Of a DNA stretch of 8,301 nt, positions 1-6,677 are shown in pieces; position 1 is the stretch's first letter; every line of letters starts with the position of its first letter. The notes beneath the pieces are model-generated. The model was not told the origin of the DNA. It made no database searches and worked only from the letters and a program-made list of their open reading frames with translations. A program made the translations under genes and the position numbers. Origin of the DNA: an uncultured Porphyromonadaceae bacterium (GTDB lineage: Bacteria; Bacteroidota; Bacteroidia; Bacteroidales; Muribaculaceae). The stretch spans positions 1-8,301 of the forward strand of contig CAMWXO010000060.1 in the NCBI GenBank assembly GCA_947178245.1, read 5' to 3'.

Positions 1-1
1 G

Positions 2-2320
2 CGCCAGACTTCCGAGATGCTCTTGCTGATGCGCTCCTCGGCCGATATTCCCGGTGCCGCGGTCTATGACGTGATTCCTTATCTCAACGAAATCAAGGCC
101 GCAGGATCGTTTATGGCGGCCGACCGCCTTTTCGCTCTCGGCAAAATGCTTGCATCCATCTCGGAAGTACGAGGATTTTTCTCCCGCTCATCTGATGATG
201 GAGCGCCGCTATATCCGGAACTGAAACTGGAATTTGAGGATCTGGTATCATTCCCCGCCATAGAGCGCGAGATAGAGCGCTGCGTTGACAAATTCGGAGA
301 AATCAGAGACAACGCTTCGCCTGAGCTTGCTGAGATACGCCGTAGCATAAGCGCCGCCAACGGCTCTATCGCAAGGGCCATGCGCAGGGTGCTCGAGAGG
401 GCCGCTGCCGAGGGGATAGTGGAGAAGGACGCCGCCCCCTCCATGCGCGACGGCAGGATGGTGCTTCCCGTGTCGGCCGCCATGAAGCGGCGTGTCAATG
501 GTATAGTCCACGATGAGTCTGCCACCGGAAAGACTGTCTTCATAGAGCCCGCCGAAGTGGTGGAAGCCGGAAACCGGCTCCGCGAGCTTCAGATGCAGGA
601 ACGCCGTGAGATGGTGCGCATCCTTATCTCTGTGGCCGACATGATACGTCCGGATATCGACCTAATTGAAGCCGGTTGCCTCTCGATCGGATATCTCGAC
701 TTCATAAAGGCGAAGGCTTCGTTTGCCGACAGGGTCGGAGGTGTAATGCCCGTCATCGAGAAGCATCCTGAGATAGATTGGTTCAATGCCTACCATCCGG
801 CACTCTTCCTCACGCTCAGGCAGCAGAACAGGAGCGTGGTGCCCCTCTCGCTCCATCTTGACAGAAAGAAACGCTTCCTCATTATATCAGGCCCTAATGC
901 CGGAGGCAAATCAGTGGCCCTGAAGACAGTGGGCATCGTGCAATACCTGATGCAGTGCGGACTGCTCCCGACTCTCTATGATAATTCACACATGGGTCTT
1001 TTCGAGAATATACTCGTGGATCTCGGCGACGAACAGTCGATGGAAAACGATCTCTCCACCTACTCGTCGCATTTGCGCAACATGAAGGCTTTCCTTAGGC
1101 ATTCAGGCCCCGCTACTCTCGTGCTCGCCGATGAGATGGGTTCCGGTACCGAGCCTCAGATCGGAGGCGCGCTCGCGCAGTCAATCCTCAACAGGCTCGG
1201 AGAGTCCGGATGTTTCGGGGTCGTAACCACCCATTACCAGAATCTCAAGACATTCGCAGATGAGACAGAGGGATTCGTGAATGGTGCCATGCTTTACGAC
1301 CGCCAGCATCTTCGTCCTACATTCCAGCTCTCGGTTGGTAATCCCGGAAGTTCCTTTGCCCTTGAGATAGCCCGCAATATCGGTCTGCCAGCCGAGGTCA
1401 TCGATATGGCTAAGGAGATAGTGGGGTCGGACTATGTGAATTCAGACAAATATCTGCTCGACATCGCGCGCGATCGTAAATATTGGAGTAATAAACGGCA
1501 GTCTATAAAAGAAAAGGAGCAGAATCTCGATCGTTTGCTTGAAAAATATGAAGATACAGCCTCTGATCTCAAGCAGAAACGCGCTGAAATAATAAAGGAC
1601 GCTCGTGAAGAAGCACGTGAGATAGTAAGAAGCGCTAATGCGCGAATTGAAAAAACTATCCGGGATATCAGGAATGCCGAGGCAGAGAAAGAGCGCACCC
1701 GTGCCATAAGGCGAGAACTGGAAGAATATAAGGAGAGCATCAATGAGCCTGCCGAAGATAATGATATCCCCGATGCCTTGCGTCCGTTGAAGCATAAGTC
1801 GCGGAAATCTAAAGAAAAAACCGCAGCCCGGAAAGATCACGTGGCAATATCGAAACCGATTGGCGTAGGCGACTGGGTGAAACTCGACGGAGCCGGGTCT
1901 CCGGGACAGGTCATGGCTATTGACGGCAAGAAGGCGGATGTGGCTTTTGGCGCTCTGCGCACGTCAGTGAATATATCCAGGCTGTCTGCCGCCCAAGCGC
2001 CTAAGCCCACGGCTGCCACGCAGACTTTTGCCGTGTCGGGTTCCACTTCGGAAGACAGCCGCCGCCGACAGTTGAATTTCAAGAATGAAATCGACGTGAG
2101 GGGAATGCGAGCCGACGAGGCCATTCAGGCTGTGACTTATTTTCTTGATGATGCGGTTCAGTTCTCGGCCGGGAGGGTACGCATCCTTCACGGCACCGGA
2201 CATGGTATATTGAAGACCCTCATCCGCGAACAGCTACGTGTCAATCCCAACGTCACCTCCTATCATGATGAGGACGTGCGCTTCGGGGGCGCCGGAATCA
2301 CCATCGTAAACCTTTCGTAA
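2..2320 (+). CDS. mutS2: Endonuclease MutS2 (MutS-family ATPase with Smr domain), 5' partial
   Basis: MutS2 is a cytoplasmic ATPase of the MutS family that has been linked to suppression of homologous recombination and, in Bacillus, to rescue of collided ribosomes. The frame is open from base 2 and the residues before the first ATG (RQTSE) fit the family, so the ATG at 17 is internal; about 50 N-terminal residues lie off the left edge. Numbering from that ATG: Walker A GPNAGGKS at 292-299, Walker B ending DE at 372-373 followed by MGSGTEP, a charged coiled coil at about 490-585, a basic linker, a KOW-like segment near 614-655, and a C-terminal Smr domain with IDVRG at 692-696 and HGTGHG at 725-730. 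The protein ends normally, close to the expected total of roughly 820 residues. It is separated from the next gene by a promoter and so probably belongs to a different transcript. Identity is secure; which cellular role dominates in Bacteroidales is not known from sequence. Confidence 0.95.
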   Translation, partial: RQTSEMLLLMRSSADIPGAAVYDVIPYLNEIKAAGSFMAADRLFALGKMLASISEVRGFFSRSSDDGAPLYPELKLEFEDLVSFPAIEREIERCVDKFGEIRDNASPELAEIRRSISAANGSIARAMRRVLERAAAEGIVEKDAAPSMRDGRMVLPVSAAMKRRVNGIVHDESATGKTVFIEPAEVVEAGNRLRELQMQERREMVRILISVADMIRPDIDLIEAGCLSIGYLDFIKAKASFADRVGGVMPVIEKHPEIDWFNAYHPALFLTLRQQNRSVVPLSLHLDRKKRFLIISGPNAGGKSVALKTVGIVQYLMQCGLLPTLYDNSHMGLFENILVDLGDEQSMENDLSTYSSHLRNMKAFLRHSGPATLVLADEMGSGTEPQIGGALAQSILNRLGESGCFGVVTTHYQNLKTFADETEGFVNGAMLYDRQHLRPTFQLSVGNPGSSFALEIARNIGLPAEVIDMAKEIVGSDYVNSDKYLLDIARDRKYWSNKRQSIKEKEQNLDRLLEKYEDTASDLKQKRAEIIKDAREEAREIVRSANARIEKTIRDIRNAEAEKERTRAIRRELEEYKESINEPAEDNDIPDALRPLKHKSRKSKEKTAARKDHVAISKPIGVGDWVKLDGAGSPGQVMAIDGKKADVAFGALRTSVNISRLSAAQAPKPTAATQTFAVSGSTSEDSRRRQLNFKNEIDVRGMRADEAIQAVTYFLDDAVQFSAGRVRILHGTGHGILKTLIREQLRVNPNVTSYHDEDVRFGGAGITIVNLS

Positions 2321-2339
2321 TATCTTTTTTTCAATATTT

Positions 2340-2371
2340 TTTGCATAAGTGAAAAATAATCACTATCTTTG
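2340..2371 (+). promoter_or_regulatory. Bacteroidetes-type promoter for aldA (and perhaps the lut cluster)
   Basis: A -33 element TTTG at 2340-2343 is followed, after exactly 20 nt, by TATCTTTG at 2364-2371, a full match to the TAnnTTTG -7 box used by the Bacteroidetes primary sigma factor. Transcription would begin about 2376-2380, giving a leader of roughly 30 nt before the ATG at 2408. The spacing equals that of the promoter at the right edge of the window. Confidence 0.75.
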
Positions 2372-2381
2372 TTATCACTTA
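2346..2381. promoter_or_regulatory. Candidate operator: inverted repeat spanning the aldA promoter
   Basis: TAAGTGA at 2346-2352 has a perfect inverted partner TCACTTA at 2375-2381, and a further TCACT lies between them at 2360-2364. The sites therefore read as an AGTGA-N7-TCACT palindrome plus a second TCACT-type half site, lying between the -33 and -7 boxes and around the start of transcription. A repressor bound there would block RNA polymerase. No regulator gene is visible in the window, so the binding protein is unknown. Chance occurrence in AT-rich DNA is possible. Confidence 0.4.
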
Positions 2382-2407
2382 ATATCTATTAACCTAAAGA
2401 CCTACAC

Positions 2408-3841
2408 ATGAAAGACTTGAAAATGTATATCGACGGTAAATTCGTCGAGAGCAAATCGGGCAAATGGATCGACGTGCTGAATCCGTCGACAGAGGAGGTG
2501 ATCGCACGCCAGCCCGAAGGAACTAAAGAAGACGTAGAAGAGGCTCTTGATGCAGCCCGCAGAGCGCAGAAGGAATGGGAGAAGACTCCGGCCATCGTGC
2601 GTGCATCTTAACTGCTGAAGATGGCGGAAGCCATAAAGGCTCGCCGCGACGAATTTATCGAAATAATAATGCGCGAGCAGGGAAAGACCCGTAACTGGGC
2701 TACCATCGAGGTGGACGCTACCATAAGCTATTTCGAATATATGGCCACTTTCGCGCGCCATATCGAAGGAGAGATTATCCCGAGCGACAATCCCGGCGAG
2801 ACCATTCTCCTCTCTAAAAAACCGATCGGAGTCGTAGCAGGAATCCTCCCCTGGAATTTCCCCTTCTTCCTTATAGCACGCAAAGCGGGAGCAGCCCTCA
2901 TCGCCGGATGCTCCATTGTGCTGAAGCCTTCGCAGCTGACGCCTGAAAATTGCTGTGCCTTTGCGGAAGTAGTTGACAAGACTGGCCTTCCGGCAGGACT
3001 CTTCAATGTGGTGACCGGTAAGGGAAGTGTAGTGGGCCATGAACTCGCAGCAAGCCCCAAGATCGACATCGTAAGCGTTACAGGTTCGGTGGGAGCCGGC
3101 GAAAGCATCATGAAAGACGCCGCTTGCAACATCACCAAAGTATCGCTCGAGCTCGGAGGAAAAGCGCCGGTTATAGTCTTCCCTGATGCCGACCTTGATC
3201 TGGCTGCTCAGGCTATCCTCGACAGCCGTATCGGAAACAATGGCCAGATCTGCAACAATGCCGAGCGCCTGTATGTCCATAAAGATGTGAAAGAGGCCCT
3301 GACAAAGAAACTTGTCGAGAAATTCGCCGCCGTGAAAGTTGGCGATCCTTTCTCTGCAGATGATATCGACATGGGGCCGCTCGTAGAGAAGCGCGCACTC
3401 GAAAGCGTAGAAGCCAAGGTGGAGAATGCCGTGCGTCAGGGCGCGAAGGTGCTTTGCGGCGGACATCGCGTGGGCGATAAAGGCTATTTCTATGCCGCCA
3501 CTTTGCTCGACGACTGCCGTCAGGATATGGATATAGTGCATGAGGAGACATTCGGCCCGGTGCTCCCGATTGTGGTCTGGGATAATCTGGATCAGGTCAT
3601 AGCATGGGCTAATGATTGCGAATACGGCCTCGCTTCTTCTATCTTCACCAACGACATCAACAGCGCCGCACGTTGCATCCGCGAACTCGAATTTGGCGAG
3701 ACCTACGTGAACCGCTTCCATTTCGAAGCCATCCAGGGCTTCCACGCCGGTGTGAAGAAGAGCGGAATCGGAGGTGCCGATGGCAAGCATGGAGTGGAGG
3801 AATACCTCCGCACTCATGTCACCTACCTCCAGACCCGTTGA
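2408..3841 (+). pseudogene. aldA: AldA-type lactaldehyde/glycolaldehyde dehydrogenase with an in-frame TAA at codon 68
   Basis: This is an NAD-dependent aldehyde dehydrogenase of the AldA group, which oxidises L-lactaldehyde to L-lactate and glycolaldehyde to glycolate in the cytoplasm. The reading frame from ATG 2408 to TGA 3839-3841 spans 477 codons, matching the roughly 479 residues of E. coli AldA, but codon 68 (2609-2611) is TAA. Both sides are family-like and in one frame: VLNPSTEEVIA and WEKTPAIVRAS precede the stop, LLKMAEAIKARRDE follows. Counting the stop as residue 68, PWNFPFF carries the substrate-oxyanion Asn150, LELGGKAP the general base Glu248, and GQIC the catalytic Cys282; the AldA-like tail ending in FHAGVKKSGIGGADGKHG is intact. 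No other disabling change is seen, so the lesion is recent, a sequence error, or read through. Restart at ATG 2621 would give 406 residues lacking the start of the cofactor/oligomerisation domain. The product of the first part is only 67 residues. The lactaldehyde assignment rests on AldA-like motifs and on the neighbouring lut genes; glycolaldehyde is an alternative substrate. Confidence 0.85.
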
Positions 3842-3863
3842 TTTGTATCAAAAAAATAAACGA

Positions 3864-3913
3864 ATGATTCATCGATGCATTTTATATCTACGTTATAATG
3901 CATTATGAATTAT
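3864..3913 (+). repeat. Imperfect AT-rich hairpin between aldA and lutA
   Basis: The left arm (3864-3881) can pair with the right arm (3897-3913). ATTCAT pairs with ATGAAT and ATGCAT with ATGCAT, extended outward by two A-T pairs and a G-T wobble; a 2/1 internal loop interrupts the stem, and the terminal loop is about 15 nt. The stem is AT-rich and has no T tract after it, so it is not a convincing intrinsic terminator. Its end lies 13 nt before the lutA ATG, so it could affect translation start or mRNA processing. The function is unknown. Confidence 0.35.
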
Positions 3914-3926
3914 GCATCATGCTTAA

Positions 3927-4658
3927 ATGAAAGTAGGACTATTTATCCCTTGTTATGTAGACGCCCTGTACCCTGAGGTCGGGGTGTCTGCTTATAAATT
4001 ACTGCGCAGTCTCGGGATTGAGGTGGATTATCCGGAAAAGCAGACATGCTGCGGACAGCCTATGGGTAATGCCGGCTTCCAGGGAAAATCCGAGCATCTC
4101 GTGAAGAGCTTTGATGAGCTATTCAGCGGATATGACTATGTCGTAGCTCCGTCAGCGAGCTGTACTGCTTACGTAAGGTTTTTCCATCCCCGTATTGCCG
4201 GCCATGAATGTGAGGCCGCCGGGAAGACGGTAGATCTTGTTGAGTTCCTTCATGATATAGTGCAGGTTAAGTCACTGCCGGCGAAATTCCCCCACAAGGT
4301 GAGTCTTCACAACAGTTGTCACGGCGTGCGCGAACTGGGCCTTTCTTCTCCGACTGAGCGCAATATCCCCGCCTTCAACAAGATCAAGGATCTTCTGAAG
4401 CTCGTGGAAGGTATCACTGTAGTGGAACCGGAGCGCCCCGATGAATGCTGCGGCTTCGGCGGAATGTTCTCTGTGGAGGAAACCGGCGTGTCGGCCAAGA
4501 TGGGACTCGACAAGCTGAAACGCCATATTGCCACCGGAGCGGAGTATGTCACAGGCCCTGATTCGTCATGTCTGATGCACATGCAAGGTATTGCCGCCAA
4601 ACAGCAGCTGCCTGTCAAATTCATTCATGTAGCACAAATATTATCGTCTGGCTTATGA
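3927..4658 (+). CDS. lutA: L-lactate oxidation complex subunit LutA (CCG-domain Fe-S protein)
   Basis: LutA (YkgE family) is one of three cytoplasmic subunits that oxidise L-lactate to pyruvate and pass electrons through iron-sulfur centres. The 243-residue product is the usual size and holds two cysteine-rich CCG (DUF224) repeats. Repeat one has Cys9 in FIPCYVD, Cys41-Cys42 in CCGQPMGNAG and Cys79 in PSASC. Repeat two has Cys131 in LHNSCHG, Cys174-Cys175 in ECCGFGGMFSV and Cys215 in DSSC. Both sets are complete, so cluster binding should be preserved. The start is the first ATG in frame and gives the expected N-terminus; no Shine-Dalgarno is visible. It follows aldA by 85 nt with no good promoter match in between, so co-transcription with aldA is plausible. 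The stop overlaps the lutB start. CCG proteins also occur in glycolate oxidase (GlcF) and heterodisulfide reductase, but adjacency to two LUD proteins settles the Lut assignment. Confidence 0.92.
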   Translation: MKVGLFIPCYVDALYPEVGVSAYKLLRSLGIEVDYPEKQTCCGQPMGNAGFQGKSEHLVKSFDELFSGYDYVVAPSASCTAYVRFFHPRIAGHECEAAGKTVDLVEFLHDIVQVKSLPAKFPHKVSLHNSCHGVRELGLSSPTERNIPAFNKIKDLLKLVEGITVVEPERPDECCGFGGMFSVEETGVSAKMGLDKLKRHIATGAEYVTGPDSSCLMHMQGIAAKQQLPVKFIHVAQILSSGL

Positions 4659-6085
4659 GTACTCAACACGCTAAGAAAGCGAATGAATTCGTGAAACTGA
4701 CGGACGTTGTCGATCGGCACGACGCCACATTCTGGGCCGTCCGCTCGAAGAGAGACAGGATGGCTCACGAAGTGCCCGAATGGGAAGACCTGCGTGCCGC
4801 CGCCGATATGATAAAGAAGCACACCGTGACTCATCTTGCCGATTATCTCGGCCGGTTTGCTGAAAACGCCCGGCGCAATGGAGTGCAGGTGCACTGGGCG
4901 AAGGATGCTGCGGAATACAATGCCATCGTGCTCGACATTCTCAGGAAGCATGATGTGAAGAAGGTTGTGAAGAGCAAGTCGATGCTCACCGAGGAATGCG
5001 GGCTCAACGATAGCCTCATGGCCAATGGCATAGATGTGGTGGAGACCGATCTTGGCGAGAGAATCCTGCAGTTGCTCGGAGTGCCCCCGAGTCATATCGT
5101 GATGCCGGCCATTCATATCACGCGCGAGCAGGTGCTCGAGTGTTTCAGAGGACATGGCATTATCGAAAAAAACGGCCGGCAGGCCGCCGACAGTATGGGA
5201 GGCGATCTCAAGACCCTCGAGGCCGAGGCTGACCCCACGTTCCTCACGCGATGCGCGCGTTATCATTTGCGGGACAACTTCATGACTGCCGACTGCGGTA
5301 TGACAGGTGCTAATTTCGGTATCGCCGACACGGGAGAAGTTGTGGTCTGCACCAACGAGGGAAACGCCGACATGAGCACTTCTATTCCTCCGCTGCACGT
5401 TGTGTCGATGGGTATTGAAAAACTCATTCCGGATTACAAGTCGATGGCGGTGTTCCAGCGTCTGCTCGCACGTAATGGCACGGGGCAGCCGACTACTGTC
5501 TACACTTCTCATTTCCGCAAACCCCGGCCCGGAACGGAGATGCACATAATTCTCGTTGATAACGGCCGCAGTGATATACTCGGAAATGCCGACCATTGGC
5601 AGACCCTCAAGTGCATGCGTTGTGGTGCGTGCATGAACACGTGTCCTGTCTATCGCCGTTCGGGAGGATACTCTTATTCCTATTTCATCCCGGGCCCCAT
5701 TGGAATCAACCTCGGAATGCTGCGCGACAGCGATAGCCATTATGGTAATTGCTCGGCATGCTCCCTTTGCTGCTCATGCGATAATGTGTGTCCGGTCAAG
5801 GTGGATCTCTCCACTCAGATCTATAAATGGCGGCAGCAGCTCGACAGCATGCATCATGCCGATCCGATGAAGAAGACTATCTCTGAAGGAATGAAAGTGT
5901 TGTTTGATCATCCGGGTCTATATACTTCGGCATTACGGATGGCACCTGTAGCCAACGTTGTTCCGTCATGGCTCGCAGGCCTTGCAATGAAGCCTTGGTG
6001 TGAGGGGCATGATATGCCGGTGTTTGCTAAGAAGTCATTCCATCAGCTTTGGAAAAACGGCTTGAAGGAGGATTCTCAAAAATAA
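4655..6085 (+). CDS. lutB: L-lactate oxidation complex subunit LutB (LUD domain plus 4Fe-4S ferredoxin domain)
   Basis: LutB (YkgF family) is the large iron-sulfur subunit of the LutABC lactate oxidase complex. The start chosen is ATG 4655, which overlaps the lutA stop in the ATGA arrangement and gives 476 residues, close to the known 475-479; the open frame continues upstream to an ATG at 4568, but that 29-residue extension is only the lutA 3' end in another frame. A LUD (DUF162) domain occupies about 60-300, with the signature MTGANFGIADTG at 216-227 and TNEGN at 233-237. A ferredoxin-like module follows: Cys320, Cys323, Cys326 and Cys330-Pro in CMRCGACMNTCP, then Cys372, Cys375 and Cys379-Pro in the second motif. 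Cys366, Cys369 and Cys373 are additional cysteines crowded before and inside the second motif. The C-terminal 90 residues fit the LutB C-terminal region. The 4-nt overlap implies translational coupling with lutA. Confidence 0.93.
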   Translation: MSTQHAKKANEFVKLTDVVDRHDATFWAVRSKRDRMAHEVPEWEDLRAAADMIKKHTVTHLADYLGRFAENARRNGVQVHWAKDAAEYNAIVLDILRKHDVKKVVKSKSMLTEECGLNDSLMANGIDVVETDLGERILQLLGVPPSHIVMPAIHITREQVLECFRGHGIIEKNGRQAADSMGGDLKTLEAEADPTFLTRCARYHLRDNFMTADCGMTGANFGIADTGEVVVCTNEGNADMSTSIPPLHVVSMGIEKLIPDYKSMAVFQRLLARNGTGQPTTVYTSHFRKPRPGTEMHIILVDNGRSDILGNADHWQTLKCMRCGACMNTCPVYRRSGGYSYSYFIPGPIGINLGMLRDSDSHYGNCSACSLCCSCDNVCPVKVDLSTQIYKWRQQLDSMHHADPMKKTISEGMKVLFDHPGLYTSALRMAPVANVVPSWLAGLAMKPWCEGHDMPVFAKKSFHQLWKNGLKEDSQK

Positions 6086-6092
6086 CGATTGT

Positions 6093-6671
6093 ATGACGAC
6101 TGAAGAAATAATATTGAGTAACCTCCGCGGAAATGTGCGGGAGACATACGATATGCCGACGCTTTCGTTCGGAAAACTTCAATATCCTGATCCGGTCGGG
6201 GCGTTCATTACGGCTGCATCCACAGTGGCGGGAGCATCCGTCATAGAGGCCCGGGAGGGAGATGATATCAATGAATTGATCCGAAAGGCATATCCTGAGG
6301 CCAAGATAATTGCGAGTAATCTTCCCGGTGTGAAAGCCGACAGGAATCCTGACGAGGTCAGCTCGCCTCAGGAACTGGACGGCACTGATGTGAGTGTCGT
6401 TGCCGGCACCGTGGGGTGTGCCGAGAATGCATGTGTCTGGATTCCGCAGACCATGAGGCAGAGGGCCGTATGCTTTATCTGTGAGTATCTGGTGATTATC
6501 CTGCATCGTAAAGACATCGTGAGCAATATGCACGAGGCATACATGCGCATCGAGATGCCTGAAATGGGATTCGGAACCTTTATCTCAGGCCCGTCCAAGA
6601 CGGCCGATATCGAGCAGGCGCTCGTCTATGGAGCCCAGTCCTTTTGTGGCGTTACAATAATACTGGTTTAG
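6093..6671 (+). CDS. lutC: L-lactate oxidation complex subunit LutC (LUD-domain protein)
   Basis: LutC (YkgG family) is the small LUD-domain subunit of the L-lactate oxidation complex; it carries no iron-sulfur motif. The product is 192 residues, in the usual size range for the short form. Family marks are GCAENACVW around Glu111, a central segment ending LVIILHRKDIVSNMHEAY, and the signature SGPSKTADIEQ with Gly166-Pro167 and Asp172-Glu174. After this the protein reads LVYGAQSFCGVTIILV, where many homologs have a GAHGP-type turn before the last strand, so the end is slightly divergent. It begins 7 nt after the lutB stop; a purine-rich AAGGAGG at 6064-6070 lies about 22 nt upstream, too far for a standard ribosome site. 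The next gene starts 6 nt after its stop. The short spacing and order lutA-lutB-lutC support one operon. Confidence 0.9.
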   Translation: MTTEEIILSNLRGNVRETYDMPTLSFGKLQYPDPVGAFITAASTVAGASVIEAREGDDINELIRKAYPEAKIIASNLPGVKADRNPDEVSSPQELDGTDVSVVAGTVGCAENACVWIPQTMRQRAVCFICEYLVIILHRKDIVSNMHEAYMRIEMPEMGFGTFISGPSKTADIEQALVYGAQSFCGVTIILV

Positions 6672-6677
6672 GATCTG

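Noticed and set aside
17..19. ATG at 17 as the mutS2 start
   Set aside because: The frame is open to the left edge and the preceding residues fit MutS2; the N-terminal part is missing only because of the window boundary.
2321..2343. Intrinsic terminator after mutS2
   Set aside because: There are two T-rich tracts, but no G-C stem precedes them.
2402..3817. Long minus-strand open frame of 471 codons antisense to aldA
   Set aside because: It has no recognisable domain and mirrors a plus-strand gene with clear AldA motifs on both sides of its stop; long antisense frames follow from the codon bias.
2621..3841. Separate 406-residue aldehyde dehydrogenase gene starting at 2621
   Set aside because: It would lack the first part of the cofactor and oligomerisation domain, has no ribosome site, and the missing part is encoded in the same frame just upstream.
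4568..4654. Extended LutB N-terminus from ATG 4568
   Set aside because: The extra 29 residues lie inside lutA and lack family similarity; ATG 4655 gives the normal length and a standard ATGA overlap.
4625..5740. Minus-strand open frame of 371 codons antisense to lutB
   Set aside because: The protein is His-rich and domain-free, while the plus strand encodes LutB with complete LUD and ferredoxin motifs.
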